A stretch of DNA of 64,000 nt from assembly GCF_012849215.1 (NCBI RefSeq), contig NZ_CP051682.1, positions 992,001 to 1,056,000 of the forward strand. Direction: 5' to 3'. The stretch is from Mucilaginibacter robiniae (GTDB taxonomy: Bacteria > Bacteroidota > Bacteroidia > Sphingobacteriales > Sphingobacteriaceae). Positions 15,468 to 24,589 of this stretch are shown here, piece by piece. The notes under the pieces were generated by a model that had not been told where the DNA came from, did not search any database, and was given only the letters and a program-made list of their open reading frames with translations. The translations under genes and the position numbers were made by a program. The first letter of the stretch is position 1, and every line of letters starts with the position of its first letter.

Positions 15468-17354
15468 GTGGATAATTTTATTGTTTCGGCTCGTAAATAC
15501 CGCCCGGTTACTTTTGAAAGCGTTGTTGGTCAGCAACATGTGACTAATACCCTAAAAAACGCTATTAAAAATAATCAATTGGCGCAGGCATTTTTGTTCT
15601 GCGGGCCACGCGGGGTGGGTAAAACAACATGTGCGCGTATTCTGGCTAAAACCATCAACTGTCAAAATTTGCAGCCTAATGGTGAAGCATGTGGCCAGTG
15701 TGATTCATGTCGTGCTTTTCAGAATGGCAACTCTTTTAATGTTCATGAACTGGATGCGGCTTCTAACAACTCGGTTGATGATATTCGTAGCCTGATTGAC
15801 CAAGTGCGCATACCGCCACAAGCTGGCCGCTACAAGGTTTATATCATTGATGAGGTACACATGCTATCGCAGGCAGCTTTTAACGCTTTTTTGAAAACGC
15901 TGGAAGAACCACCACACTATACCATTTTCATTCTGGCTACTACCGAAAAACATAAAATACTACCTACTATTTTATCGCGCTGTCAGATTTTTGATTTTAA
16001 CCGCATTAAGGTAGATGATATGGCTAATCATCTAGCCTCTATAGCGCAAAAAGAAAATATCAGCTACGAACCGGATGGGCTACACATTATCGCCCAAAAG
16101 GCTGATGGTGGCTTGCGTGATGCCTTGTCGATGTTCGACCAAATTGTAAGCTTTTCGGGCGGTAAGGTAACTTATCGGTCAGTAATTGACAACCTGAACA
16201 TTTTAGATTACGATTATTACTTTAACATCACCGACAGCCTGCTAAATGAAAATACAGCTAAAACCCTGCTGCTATTTGATGAAATTTTAGCTAAGGGCTT
16301 TGATGGCAGCCATTTTATTACAGGTTTATCAGGTCACTTGCGCAACTTATTGGTAGGTAAAGATACTGCTACCCTGAAATTACTGGAAGTAAGTGAGGGT
16401 ATTCGGCAAAAGTATATGCAACAAGCGCAGCAGGCTACTATGTCGTTTTTACTATCGGCCATGAATATTGCCAACCAGTGTGATTTGAATTATCGCTTAA
16501 GTAAAAACCAGCGTTTGCAGGTTGAATTGGCTTTATTGAAAATATGCCATTTACAATCAGCCTTGAATTTAGCTGCACTGTCAACTAACACCGACAATAT
16601 ACCCAAAGATGAGGTAAAAAAAAAAACTGAGCCACAGCCAGTAGCTCCGCCTACTCCTGAACTGGTTAAAACACCACCGGTTAGTATAGATATTCCGAAG
16701 CTAACCACACCAGCAACTCCAGTAGTAACGAATGGTACTTACGCGGCAGCTTCGCAACCTACTAACGAAGCAGCCAACTTGGTAGTTAATGAGCATGCCA
16801 TTTCTTATCATGGCACTACACTACCATCGGCGTCTCCACAACCTGTTGCAGCTAAGCCAGCTCCACCAGTAGTACCTAAAATATCATTATCCAGTCCATC
16901 GCAAAGCCCCTCATTAAAGGGTGGCGCCTTTGGGGCTTTAATTGCTGAAGCGGAGGAAGAAGACCCATACATTAGGGGTAATGACCAGGAAACCTATACT
17001 CTAGATAGCTTCCTGAAACTTTGGCAAGAATATGCGGCACAGGTTAAAGCAGATGGAAAAGCCACTTTAGTAACCATCTTAACTTCCAGTACGCCGGTGA
17101 TGCTACAACCTCATATTTTTGAAATTATAGTAAGCAACCGCACACAGGAAACTGTATTCAGAGATGAAAAGCCGGGATTAATGAACCATTTGCGCACCAA
17201 GTTACGCAACTTTAGCATTGAGGTAAACACCCGCATTGACGAACAAACGGTAGTTAGAAAGCCTTATACTGCTTTAGAAAAGTTTCAGCATATGGCTGCT
17301 AAAAACCCGCAACTGGTAGAATTAAAAAAGCGATTTAACCTGGAATTGGATTAA
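15468..17354 (+). CDS. dnaX: DNA polymerase III subunit gamma/tau
   Basis: 628 residues from GTG 15468 (VDNFIVSARKYRP, the usual DnaX start). Walker A GPRGVGKTT near residue 46, a zinc module with Cys at about 65, 75, 78 and 81, Walker B YIIDEVHML, sensor LATTEKHKILPTILSRCQ (SRC motif), then the collar domain to about residue 380, a Pro/Ala-rich linker, and a C-terminal tau domain. It loads the sliding clamp and couples polymerases to the helicase. At 16616-16626 eleven consecutive A follow the collar domain; slippage in either direction ends translation within a few codons, giving a gamma-like product of about 390 residues. Confidence 0.95.
   Translation: MDNFIVSARKYRPVTFESVVGQQHVTNTLKNAIKNNQLAQAFLFCGPRGVGKTTCARILAKTINCQNLQPNGEACGQCDSCRAFQNGNSFNVHELDAASNNSVDDIRSLIDQVRIPPQAGRYKVYIIDEVHMLSQAAFNAFLKTLEEPPHYTIFILATTEKHKILPTILSRCQIFDFNRIKVDDMANHLASIAQKENISYEPDGLHIIAQKADGGLRDALSMFDQIVSFSGGKVTYRSVIDNLNILDYDYYFNITDSLLNENTAKTLLLFDEILAKGFDGSHFITGLSGHLRNLLVGKDTATLKLLEVSEGIRQKYMQQAQQATMSFLLSAMNIANQCDLNYRLSKNQRLQVELALLKICHLQSALNLAALSTNTDNIPKDEVKKKTEPQPVAPPTPELVKTPPVSIDIPKLTTPATPVVTNGTYAAASQPTNEAANLVVNEHAISYHGTTLPSASPQPVAAKPAPPVVPKISLSSPSQSPSLKGGAFGALIAEAEEEDPYIRGNDQETYTLDSFLKLWQEYAAQVKADGKATLVTILTSSTPVMLQPHIFEIIVSNRTQETVFRDEKPGLMNHLRTKLRNFSIEVNTRIDEQTVVRKPYTALEKFQHMAAKNPQLVELKKRFNLELD
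16616..16626 (+). promoter_or_regulatory. A11 slippery tract, candidate gamma-subunit frameshift/slippage site
   Basis: Eleven A in frame as GTA AAA AAA AAA ACT. A -1 shift (or one added A) gives AAC TGA, a stop at 16628-16630; loss of one A leads to a stop a few codons on. Thermus dnaX uses a comparable A9 run. Confidence 0.55.
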
Positions 17355-17374
17355 ACCGCTTTTTAAAAGAACAA

Positions 17375-17417
17375 TGCTTATCATTAAAGATTACGTTATA
17401 AGTATTAATGATAGGCA
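17375..17417. terminator. Hairpin between dnaX and the acidic protein gene
   Basis: Arms 17375-17386 and 17406-17417 pair over 12 bases with one G-U. There is no strong T run, so termination is likely but not certain; it lies between convergent genes. Confidence 0.4.
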
Positions 17418-17423
17418 CTTAAA

Positions 17424-17909
17424 TTATTTCAGATATTCGTTATCGTCAGATCCGTTAACATCCTTATCGGCACCATTAATGTCGCTGTCGTTTTTAGGAT
17501 AACCTTCTTCATCCAAGTCATCGCGATCATCTTCGGGAGTACGAGCCAGCATTTCATCAACCGGATCCAGTTCGGTAATTTTACCATCGTCAATGTGCAT
17601 ACCTAACTGGTCAGCATCTGTTTCCAACGATCGATTTTTATCGTATTCGCCTAAAGTATCGTAAGGGTTGGCCTCATCATAGCTGGAATCAAAATCGCTG
17701 CCACTTGGCGCTGCCGTATCAAATAATGCTGGTGGATCATAATCTGGATCATCACTTTCTACCTGTATTTCGTAGCTATCGGTATCCGGGTCATATTTTA
17801 AATCATGAGCAGCAGGGTTGCCGTCCAAATCATCTTTCATTTTTTTATCTCTGTCCAGATTTTCATCATTAAAACCTGGATAGAAAGTATCGTCGTTTTT
17901 CATGAGCAT
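17424..17909 (-). CDS. Highly acidic hypothetical protein
   Basis: Up to 161 residues, extremely rich in Asp, Glu and Asn, with no hydrophobic segment; probably intrinsically disordered and cytosolic. The start is M1 at 17909 or M3 at 17903. Repeated D-rich patches (DDLDGNPAAHDLKYDPDTDS and the C-terminal DDRDDLDEE) give no family assignment. Calcium or nucleic-acid-binding-protein mimicry is conceivable but unsupported. Confidence 0.6.
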   Translation of the reverse strand: MLMKNDDTFYPGFNDENLDRDKKMKDDLDGNPAAHDLKYDPDTDSYEIQVESDDPDYDPPALFDTAAPSGSDFDSSYDEANPYDTLGEYDKNRSLETDADQLGMHIDDGKITELDPVDEMLARTPEDDRDDLDEEGYPKNDSDINGADKDVNGSDDNEYLK

Positions 17910-17985
17910 GTGTTTTGTATTATAAATACATACAAAACCTTGCCAAAGTTTTAACCCTGCCGTTTTTCAACTAAGCTTAGCTGTA

Positions 17986-18687
17986 TTATTGCATGTAAGG
18001 AATATCTTTTCGGTAGGAAGTAATACCGCCTACACCAAACTTTAAACCAATTACGAACTGCCCAAAACCATCATTACGCACGCCAACCTTCATACCATCC
18101 AGCTGGTCGCCCATTATAAAATTGTACTGATAACCAATATCTAGCTTAATAGCAGGCTCATTATAGCTGTTGTACAATTTAAATTCATAACCTATTTTAG
18201 CCGGAATCAATAACTCACTGCTGGTGTTTAAGCCAGTAGTGGTGTAGCCATCAATATACAATGAACTGCGGTGAATATCATGCATGTTATTGTAAATAAC
18301 TCCTACCCCTGAACTTACATACAAACTTTTCAAAGCGTTGAGGAAACGGCTGTTCGAGTAATCCATGATTTCGCCAGCCTGTAACTGCGCCCTGAAGGTA
18401 ACTGATACATAATGATTATTAAACTGCCTGCCCGATAAGGTATTCACAGAATCGCCACCAGCCAGCTTACCCAATTGTACTTCAGCGATGTAATTTAAAT
18501 AGGGCGTATAATTGTAAGTAAAATGCAGATTGGCCGAATGGGTGCTTTTTATAGTTTCTGCATCGGTATAAGCCCGATTAAAGGTACCCGAAATACCCAA
18601 ATCATACTGCGCGTAATTGAACCCCAGCTGGGCTTTGGCCAGTACGGATACCAAACAAATGATTAACGTTATACTTATTTTTTTCAA
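17986..18687 (-). CDS. Outer-membrane beta-barrel protein
   Basis: 233 residues with a Sec signal (MKKISITLIICLVSVLAKAQ). The rest alternates hydrophobic and polar residues in strands, with aromatic-flanked segments such as HYVSVTFRAQLQAG and AIKLDIGYQYNFIMGDQ, and a penultimate strand FVIGLKFGVGG. This is the usual pattern of a small Bacteroidota beta-barrel, without a more specific family. It is followed downstream by the acidic protein gene and preceded, 31 bases away, by a lipoprotein gene on the same strand; the pair probably forms an operon. Confidence 0.65.
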   Translation of the reverse strand: MKKISITLIICLVSVLAKAQLGFNYAQYDLGISGTFNRAYTDAETIKSTHSANLHFTYNYTPYLNYIAEVQLGKLAGGDSVNTLSGRQFNNHYVSVTFRAQLQAGEIMDYSNSRFLNALKSLYVSSGVGVIYNNMHDIHRSSLYIDGYTTTGLNTSSELLIPAKIGYEFKLYNSYNEPAIKLDIGYQYNFIMGDQLDGMKVGVRNDGFGQFVIGLKFGVGGITSYRKDIPYMQ

Positions 18688-18718
18688 GAGACAATCAGCT
18701 TAAAAACGTTTATTAATG

Positions 18719-19177
18719 TTAATGGGCGTAGTTATAATAATTGGTTACTGTAGTAGTTACCGTATCTGATGTAGAAGATGATGCCTGATAAATAATCAAT
18801 GAATCTTTAGTCAGCGTTTTAATATTGAAGCTAACTAAAAAATCACCGCTTTTAAAAGTTAATTTCTGCGGTGATACGCTTGAGTTAGCTGAGTAATAAC
18901 CCTGGTATGATTTACCAATGATGCTTGAGGAATAAGTAGCCGCATTGTTAGTAGATTTAAACTCAAAATAATCATCAGTAGTTAAACCAGTAGAATAGCT
19001 AACGGTTGATGGCACATTAACGCCAGTTACGCTTTGCACATCAATGCTCTTTAAATACCACTTACCTACTAAATCTGCATTTTGCAGGTTGGCCGGTATT
19101 ACCGCCGGATCTTGCTTGCAACTGCTAAGAATTCCAATTAAACCAATAAATAAAAAAATGTGTACTTTTTTCATCAT
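18719..19177 (-). CDS. Lipocalin-like lipoprotein
   Basis: 152 residues. The signal MMKKVHIFLFIGLIGILSSC ends in a lipobox Cys. The mature part has LVGKWYLKSIDV near the start, a lipocalin-type GxW motif, then beta strands with YFEFKSTNNAATYSS and LTFKSGDFLVSFNI, matching the small DUF4923/lipocalin-like domain family of Bacteroidota. Probably anchored in the outer membrane. Same operon as the beta-barrel gene downstream. Ligand unknown. Confidence 0.6.
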   Translation of the reverse strand: MMKKVHIFLFIGLIGILSSCKQDPAVIPANLQNADLVGKWYLKSIDVQSVTGVNVPSTVSYSTGLTTDDYFEFKSTNNAATYSSSIIGKSYQGYYSANSSVSPQKLTFKSGDFLVSFNIKTLTKDSLIIYQASSSTSDTVTTTVTNYYNYAH

Positions 19178-19408
19178 ATCAACCGCCCTAAAGATATACT
19201 TTTGCTTATACGTTCACAATTAAAATAGCGGAAGGCTCGACCAATACGGCAATAGTATAGATGAAACTTTCTGCTGTTTTAATTGCAATAATGTATTGTT
19301 TTTAAAACCATTTTGTACGTTGTAATTTTTAACTTGTTTGTCTGTTATTTTCTTTTTTGTAAAATAGCTGCGCAATGATTAATTAAATTTCACAATAGCC
19401 AAATTTTA

Positions 19409-19416
19409 TATATTTG
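19409..19416 (+). promoter_or_regulatory. -7 box of the icd promoter
   Basis: TATATTTG fits TAnnTTTG exactly and lies 34 bases before the icd ATG. No clear -33 TTTG is visible at the standard distance. Confidence 0.4.
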
Positions 19417-19449
19417 AAAGTTTTATAATCGAACTACAATAAACCCGAT

Positions 19450-20679
19450 ATGTCAAAAATTAAAGTAGAAAATCCGGTAGTTGAGCTGGATGGCGATGAG
19501 ATGACCCGCATCATCTGGCAATTTATCAAAGATAAATTGATTTTTCCGTACCTGGATCTGGATGTTAAGTACTACGATTTAGGTATTGAGTACCGTGATG
19601 AAACCAATGACCAGGTAACTATTGATGCCGCTAACGCCATTAAACAATATGGTGTAGGTATTAAATGTGCTACCATTACTCCTGACGAGGCCCGGGTAAA
19701 AGAATTTAACCTGAAGCAAATGTGGAAATCGCCAAACGGCACTATCCGTAACATTCTGGATGGTACTGTTTTTCGCGAACCGATTGTAATGAGCAACGTA
19801 CCCCGCCTGGTGCCTAATTGGACTGCACCTATCTGCATTGGCCGCCATGCTTTCGGCGACCAGTACCGTGCTACTGATTTCGTAACTAAAGGCAAAGGCA
19901 AACTGACTATTACCTTTACACCTGAAGATGGCGGCGAAGCACAATCTTTTGACGTGTATAATTTTAAAGGCGATGGCGTAGCATTAGCTATGTACAATAC
20001 TGATGAATCTATCCGCGGTTTTGCACATGCCTGCTTTAACCAAGCCCTGATGAAAGGCTGGCCTTTATACCTATCCACCAAAAACACCATCCTGAAAAAG
20101 TATGATGGCCGCTTTAAAGATATCTTTGAAGAATTATACCAAACTGAGTACAAAACTAAGTTCGATGAAGCAGGTATCACTTATGAGCACCGTTTGATTG
20201 ACGACATGGTAGCTAGTGCCTTGAAATGGAATGGTAACTTTGTATGGGCTTGTAAAAACTATGATGGCGACGTACAATCAGATACTGTAGCCCAAGGCTT
20301 TGGTTCATTAGGTTTAATGACTTCTACCCTGGTTACTCCTGATGGTACTGTAATGGAAGCTGAAGCTGCACACGGTACGGTAACCCGCCACTACCGCGAG
20401 CACCAAGCTGGTCGTCCAACCTCAACTAACCCAATTGCCTCTATCTTTGCCTGGACCCGTGGTTTAGAGTTCCGTGGCAAATTAGACGGCAACCAAGAGT
20501 TGATTGATTTTTGCCATGCTTTAGAGCAGGTTTGTATTGAAACTGTAGAAAGCGGCAAAATGACTAAAGACTTAGCGATTACTATTAAACCTAAAGTAGA
20601 ACACGGTACCGATTACCTGTACACTGAAGAGTTTTTAGAAGCTATCAATGAAAATCTGAAAGCAAAGCTGGGTAAATAA
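19450..20679 (+). CDS. icd: NADP-dependent isocitrate dehydrogenase
   Basis: 409 residues. Motifs are those of the dimeric, eukaryote-like [15 protein letters not shown] at the start, [20 protein letters not shown] for isocitrate binding, the metal-binding DDMVASALK with downstream NYDGDVQSD, and [12 protein letters not shown] with [15 protein letters not shown] near the NADP site. It oxidises isocitrate to 2-oxoglutarate in the TCA cycle and supplies NADPH. It is monocistronic: promoter upstream and a strong terminator 20 bases after the stop. Confidence 0.95.
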   Translation: MSKIKVENPVVELDGDEMTRIIWQFIKDKLIFPYLDLDVKYYDLGIEYRDETNDQVTIDAANAIKQYGVGIKCATITPDEARVKEFNLKQMWKSPNGTIRNILDGTVFREPIVMSNVPRLVPNWTAPICIGRHAFGDQYRATDFVTKGKGKLTITFTPEDGGEAQSFDVYNFKGDGVALAMYNTDESIRGFAHACFNQALMKGWPLYLSTKNTILKKYDGRFKDIFEELYQTEYKTKFDEAGITYEHRLIDDMVASALKWNGNFVWACKNYDGDVQSDTVAQGFGSLGLMTSTLVTPDGTVMEAEAAHGTVTRHYREHQAGRPTSTNPIASIFAWTRGLEFRGKLDGNQELIDFCHALEQVCIETVESGKMTKDLAITIKPKVEHGTDYLYTEEFLEAINENLKAKLGK

Positions 20680-20698
20680 GTATTGTTTTAACCTTAAT

Positions 20699-20735
20699 AA
20701 AAAAGCGCATTCTTCAACAAGAATGCGCTTTTTTT
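20699..20735 (+). terminator. icd terminator
   Basis: A perfect 16-base stem (20699-20714 with 20719-20734) has a CAAC loop and ends in seven T. Confidence 0.9.
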
Positions 20736-20788
20736 GTTTACCTGATGCATTAACCATAATTTAGCTTCCGCTACAATACAAATAAGTC

Positions 20789-21769
20789 ATGTCAACACTT
20801 TATCCTTTCAAATTCAAAACCATTTATAAAGATAAAATATGGGGTGGTCAGAAGATCAAAACCTATTTGCATAAAGATTTTGGCGATCTGCCGAACTGCG
20901 GCGAAACCTGGGAAATTTCTGGTGTTAAATCAGATGTATCGGTAGTAGCTGATGGACCATTGGCTGGCCAATCTTTAGCTGATTTGGTAGAACAATATAA
21001 AGGCGAACTGGTGGGTGAAGCCAATTATGAGCGCTTTGGCAATACCTTCCCCCTATTGGTTAAGTTTATTGATGCTGCCGAAGATTTATCTATACAGGTA
21101 CACCCTAATGACGAGTTGGCTAAAAAACGTCATAACTCGATGGGTAAAACAGAGATGTGGTACGTGATTGAAGCCGATCCGGGCTCTTCATTAATTGCAG
21201 GTTTCAACCAGGAAGTAAGCGAGCAGATTTATGTAGATAAACTGAACAGCGGACATCTAACCGATATTTTAAACCGTGAACAGGTAAAAGCTGGGGATGT
21301 ATTCTTTTTACCAGCAGGCCGCGTACATACTATTGGTAAAGGATTACTAATTGCAGAGATACAGCAAACTTCAGATATAACTTACCGGATTTATGATTTT
21401 GACCGTGTAGATGATAAAGGCCAAAAGCGTGAACTGCATACCGAAGAAGCTTTAGCAGCCATCGACTACAAAAAGTACCCGAACTATCGTACCGATTACC
21501 AGCCACAAAAAAATCAGGATGTGCCACTGGTACAATGCCCATACTTTACTACTAACGTACTGGACTTTACCGAAAACACTACTAAAAACTATTCAACACT
21601 GGATTCATTTGTAATTTACGTTTGCCTGGAAGGTGAATTCACTATTAATTATAATGACACCAGCTGTAATGTAAAAATGGGAGACTGCGTTTTATTACCC
21701 AATACTATTAACCAAGTAGAATTAACCACGCAGCAAGGCTTTAAAATGTTGGAAAGCTATATTGCATAA
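20789..21769 (+). CDS. manA: Mannose-6-phosphate isomerase, class I
   Basis: 326 residues, the short class I form. Zinc-site motifs are LSIQVHPND near residue 100 and the Glu of KTEMWYVIEADPG; a second metal His lies in FLPAGRVHTIGKG, which is the catalytic PMI signature region. It interconverts fructose 6-phosphate and mannose 6-phosphate, feeding GDP-mannose for surface glycans. A terminator follows, so it is probably transcribed alone. Confidence 0.93.
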   Translation: MSTLYPFKFKTIYKDKIWGGQKIKTYLHKDFGDLPNCGETWEISGVKSDVSVVADGPLAGQSLADLVEQYKGELVGEANYERFGNTFPLLVKFIDAAEDLSIQVHPNDELAKKRHNSMGKTEMWYVIEADPGSSLIAGFNQEVSEQIYVDKLNSGHLTDILNREQVKAGDVFFLPAGRVHTIGKGLLIAEIQQTSDITYRIYDFDRVDDKGQKRELHTEEALAAIDYKKYPNYRTDYQPQKNQDVPLVQCPYFTTNVLDFTENTTKNYSTLDSFVIYVCLEGEFTINYNDTSCNVKMGDCVLLPNTINQVELTTQQGFKMLESYIA

Positions 21770-21788
21770 AGCTGAATTATTTTGCATT

Positions 21789-21827
21789 AAAAAAAGCCGG
21801 TTATTATGTATTAACCGGCTTTTTTTA
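21789..21827. terminator. Bidirectional terminator after manA
   Basis: AGCCGGTTA (21795-21803) pairs with TAACCGGCT (21812-21820); A-run on the left and T-run on the right serve both convergent genes. Confidence 0.88.
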
Positions 21828-21837
21828 TTAACACTAC

Positions 21838-22323
21838 TTAAGCAGGCATCAGGCTGCCAAACAATTGGGCATGCCAGCTTTCTTTAAAGGGCACCTCCCA
21901 CTTGTTCTCCAGTTCACTCAAGGTTTGTATAGTATTGTTAAAAACGATGGTATCAGGCGTTATTTTACCTTCTTTAATCAAGTTCTCGAACTTAGCACGT
22001 GAGGCCGACAAAATGCGATCGCCGTCACGATAAGCCATATCAAAACGATCAAACAAATTTGTATTGTATTTCTGCTCCAATTCTTTCAAGAAGCGGACAG
22101 ATTTATCGATAGAACAGCCACTGGCGTCCGCCTGACTTTCATCAACCACTAAAATAATAAAGCGATTGTAATGCACGATACCTGTAGCTTTCAATTGATG
22201 GTTATGTGCAGTCCAATCTTGGGTAAAGCTATCTAACTGCTGCTGTATCTGGCTGGTTTCGGCAGGCGTTAACTCACAACCTGACTGATAAATCCAAATC
22301 CTTGAATTTTTAGAAAATTGCAT
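21838..22323 (-). CDS. Conserved Bacteroidota protein (often labelled ABC transporter ATPase, without Walker motifs)
   Basis: 161 residues from ATG 22323; an in-frame TTG two codons upstream is less likely. The sequence (MQFSKNSRIWIYQSGCELT, then HNHQLKATGIVHYNRFIILV, later LFDRFDMAYRDGDRI) matches a Bacteroidota-wide family commonly misnamed as an ABC ATPase. No P-loop or signature motif is present, so ATPase function is unsupported. Likely cytosolic. Function unknown. Confidence 0.7.
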   Translation of the reverse strand: MQFSKNSRIWIYQSGCELTPAETSQIQQQLDSFTQDWTAHNHQLKATGIVHYNRFIILVVDESQADASGCSIDKSVRFLKELEQKYNTNLFDRFDMAYRDGDRILSASRAKFENLIKEGKITPDTIVFNNTIQTLSELENKWEVPFKESWHAQLFGSLMPA

Positions 22324-22368
22324 AAACAAATTTATGATTTTTTAATTTAGGGTTCCACTTTGCTTGTC

Positions 22369-22845
22369 ATGTTAAAATCAGCTTTCACTTCCATCCGTTC
22401 TGTCGGTATTATACTATTTTTGATTACCGGTGGTATCAGTAGCTATGCTTTTCAATGCTATACCGACAAACAGCAATGCTTAACGTGGAGCAATGGTTGC
22501 TTAGATCAGGCTTATGACTACTCCACCGAAGCCCAACTGAAAAAGTGGGACATCAGCATTACTAATGATTGTTTTTTACGTTTTCGCAAAACCTATAACA
22601 ACGGCAAGCAAGAATATTACTCTTTTAAACTCAACCGGTTTTCTGATTTAGATTATTGGGGCACTGCCCATTCTGGCCTACTACGCATCAAAACACAGGC
22701 AAATGACATTATTGTACAAACCTATAATGACCCGAAAGGCAATATTGATTCTATGACTACCGTGCTAAGCATTCCAGCTAAAAATATGGAGCCCGAACGG
22801 CTGGACAGTCTACGTCAAGCTTTACTACAATTAAAAATGCTTTAA
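22369..22845 (+). CDS. Exported hypothetical protein
   Basis: 158 residues from ATG 22369; an in-frame TTG at 22360 is a weaker start. Residues ~10-30 are hydrophobic (VGIILFLITGGISSYAF), a probable signal peptide or anchor. The mature part has four Cys near its N-terminus (FQCYTDKQQCLTWSNGC) and one at DCFLRF, so disulfides are possible in the periplasm. No family is recognised. Confidence 0.6.
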   Translation: MLKSAFTSIRSVGIILFLITGGISSYAFQCYTDKQQCLTWSNGCLDQAYDYSTEAQLKKWDISITNDCFLRFRKTYNNGKQEYYSFKLNRFSDLDYWGTAHSGLLRIKTQANDIIVQTYNDPKGNIDSMTTVLSIPAKNMEPERLDSLRQALLQLKML

Positions 22846-22973
22846 TAGCAAAATATTTTAAATTGTATATCAACTAGTTAAGCTTAATACCATTTTAATC
22901 CCTAACATTTTTTCAAAATAAATTTCCATTATTCAAAAAACACACTACATTTGCAGTCCCAAAACACGGGAAC

Positions 22974-23046
22974 GGTATCATAGCTCAGTTGGTAGAGCAA
23001 AGGACTGAAAATCCTTGTGTCGCTGGTTCGATTCCAGCTGATACCA
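22974..23046 (+). tRNA. trnF: tRNA-Phe (GAA)
   Basis: Complete cloverleaf: acceptor GGTATCA pairs with TGATACC plus discriminator A; D-arm GCTC...GAGC; anticodon stem AAGGA/TCCTT with loop CTGAAAA, anticodon GAA; T-arm CTGG TTCGATT CCAG. The 3' CCA is not encoded (CTC follows). A terminator lies just downstream, and accessory genes follow. Confidence 0.97.
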
Positions 23047-23057
23047 CTCAGAAGATC

Positions 23058-23095
23058 AGGCTTTTAGATGAAAATCTAAGAGCCTTTTTCTTTTA
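23058..23095 (+). terminator. tRNA-Phe terminator
   Basis: A 12-pair stem (23058-23069 with 23074-23085, one G-U) has a GAAA loop and a T-rich tail. Confidence 0.85.
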
Positions 23096-23136
23096 TTGGT
23101 ACAACAATGGTACAACATTTCACTTTGTTGTACCAA
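23096..23136. repeat. Inverted and direct TTGGTACAACAA repeats next to tRNA-Phe
   Basis: TTGGTACAACAA at 23096-23107 is the perfect reverse complement of 23125-23136, and TGGTACAACA recurs directly at 23108-23117. The position, between a tRNA and an excisionase-like gene, suggests recombinase or excisionase binding sites, or an operator for the HTH gene. Confidence 0.5.
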
Positions 23137-23175
23137 TCGGTAAAAATTGTATCTTGCCATTACTTAAACCAGAGT

Positions 23176-23457
23176 ATGGCAATCGAAACCAAATTCATCT
23201 GCCTTGAAGACACCGCCTTTGAAGAATTAATCAAAAGGGTTGTTGCGCAGGTTAAAGCCCAAACGGACAACAAGGAAGATAAATGGATTGACGCTTCCGA
23301 GGCGATGAAAAAACTACGCATTAGCAGCCGCACCACTTTACAAAATTTGCGAGATGATGGCAGCATTGAGTTTACCAAGCTTTCCGAAAAGCATATCTTG
23401 TACAACACTCATTCCATTGACCGTTACTTGGAGAAACACGCTAAGAAGACATTTTGA
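23176..23457 (+). CDS. Excisionase-like helix-turn-helix DNA-binding protein
   Basis: 93 residues from ATG 23176; a longer in-frame ATG at 23107 would overlap the repeat. The C-terminal half (WIDASEAMKKLRISSRTTLQNLRDDG, then a wing EKHILYNTHSIDRYLE) is the MerR/excisionase-type HTH found on Bacteroidota integrative and mobilisable elements. It probably binds att sites or its own promoter. It overlaps nothing and is followed one base later by the next gene. Confidence 0.75.
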   Translation: MAIETKFICLEDTAFEELIKRVVAQVKAQTDNKEDKWIDASEAMKKLRISSRTTLQNLRDDGSIEFTKLSEKHILYNTHSIDRYLEKHAKKTF

Positions 23458-23458
23458 T

Positions 23459-23692
23459 ATGACCGAGCAGGAAGAAGAAAAACGGGTAGCGGCAGCATTC
23501 AACGCTGGCTACACGTTACAACAACATGAACCGCAATTACTTGAAAAAATAACCACCGATGCCAATAAGCAAAGTGATTTTGTTAACTACATGGCGATGG
23601 GACAGCGGCAGCAGAAGAAAGAAACGCTAATCCAGCAGCAACTAAAGATTAAACAAACGCAAAGGAATAAGAAGCAGCAACGCGGTAGGTAA
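23459..23692 (+). CDS. Small hypothetical protein of the tRNA-Phe island
   Basis: 77 residues from ATG 23459, one base after the HTH stop, so translation is probably coupled. The protein is charged and Gln-rich, with a basic C-terminus (KQTQRNKKQQRGR) and a predicted helical body. It has no recognised domain. Its place suggests an accessory role in the mobile element. Confidence 0.55.
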   Translation: MTEQEEEKRVAAAFNAGYTLQQHEPQLLEKITTDANKQSDFVNYMAMGQRQQKKETLIQQQLKIKQTQRNKKQQRGR

Positions 23693-23878
23693 AGTATATG
23701 CTATCCGTTATTATGATCTATTCAATATCAAAAGTCCGTTAAACTAAGCAGGTTTACGATGATGTAAATGCTGCCATATTGAAATACTTAAAGCTGCTGA
23801 TTAGTTGGACAACTTGTATATCAATTGATTGATTGGTGGTAACTCTTAAGAAAAAAACAGTTTAATAATTCTCAATCA

Positions 23879-24589
23879 ATGATTAATCAAATGCATAAAG
23901 AATTTTCTCAAGCAGTAGCCGAAAAAATTGGTTATTACGTCTATCTTTTAAAAGACCCAAGAAACAACACTATTTTCTATATTGGAAAAGGCAAAGGAAA
24001 TCGTGTATTTAATCACATAAATTGCGAAATAGAAGATGCAACGAACAATGATAAGCTAACGTTAATCAAAGATATTGGTAACGATAATGTTGAGCGTTAC
24101 ATTTTAAGACATAATTTAACCGAAGAGCAAGCATTTGAAATTGAATCAGCTTGCATTGACCTATTAGGGTTAGAAAACTTAAGTAACAAAGTGTTGGGGC
24201 ATGATGCTTGGGAACGTGGCTTAAAAAGTATTGACGAGATGGTTCAACACTATGATGCAAAACCGATCACTATTGATGAGCCTGCAATCATCATTAAGAT
24301 TAATCGACTTTATGTGAGAAATATGAGTGAGATTGATTTATACTACGCTACACGGCATAAATGGAAAGTAGGTTTGAACCGAAAAAAAGTTAAATACGCA
24401 ATAGCAGCATACAAAGGATTAGTAAGAGAGGTTTATACTATAGAGGGGTGGACAAAGTGTGATGATGGGAGATTTGAATTCTTTGATCAAGTTGCTCCCA
24501 TTGACATTAGAATGAAATATAATAATAAATCACTAGAAAATTATATTAAGAAAGGTGCTCAAAATCCTTTTCAATACGTAAATATTTAG
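23879..24589 (+). CDS. GIY-YIG nuclease-domain protein (LEM3/COG3680-like)
   Basis: 236 residues. Residues ~17-100 form a GIY-YIG domain: YYVYLLKDPRNNTIFYIGKGKGNRVFNH has the GIY-like YVY and the YIG motifs with the catalytic Arg and a downstream His, and IESACIDLLGLENLSNKV carries the metal-binding Glu. This variant resembles COG3680 and the domain in metazoan LEM-3. The C-terminal half (INRLYVRNMSEIDLYYATRHKWKVG) resembles a small binding module seen with such nucleases. It probably nicks DNA; a defence or mobile-element role is inferred from context. Confidence 0.75.
   Translation: MINQMHKEFSQAVAEKIGYYVYLLKDPRNNTIFYIGKGKGNRVFNHINCEIEDATNNDKLTLIKDIGNDNVERYILRHNLTEEQAFEIESACIDLLGLENLSNKVLGHDAWERGLKSIDEMVQHYDAKPITIDEPAIIIKINRLYVRNMSEIDLYYATRHKWKVGLNRKKVKYAIAAYKGLVREVYTIEGWTKCDDGRFEFFDQVAPIDIRMKYNNKSLENYIKKGAQNPFQYVNI

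Noticed and set aside
19572..20180. 202-codon minus-strand frame within icd
   Set aside because: Lies entirely inside the strongly supported isocitrate dehydrogenase gene, with no domain of its own.
21838..22323. ABC transporter ATPase annotation
   Set aside because: No Walker A, Walker B or signature motif is present; kept only as a conserved protein of unknown function.
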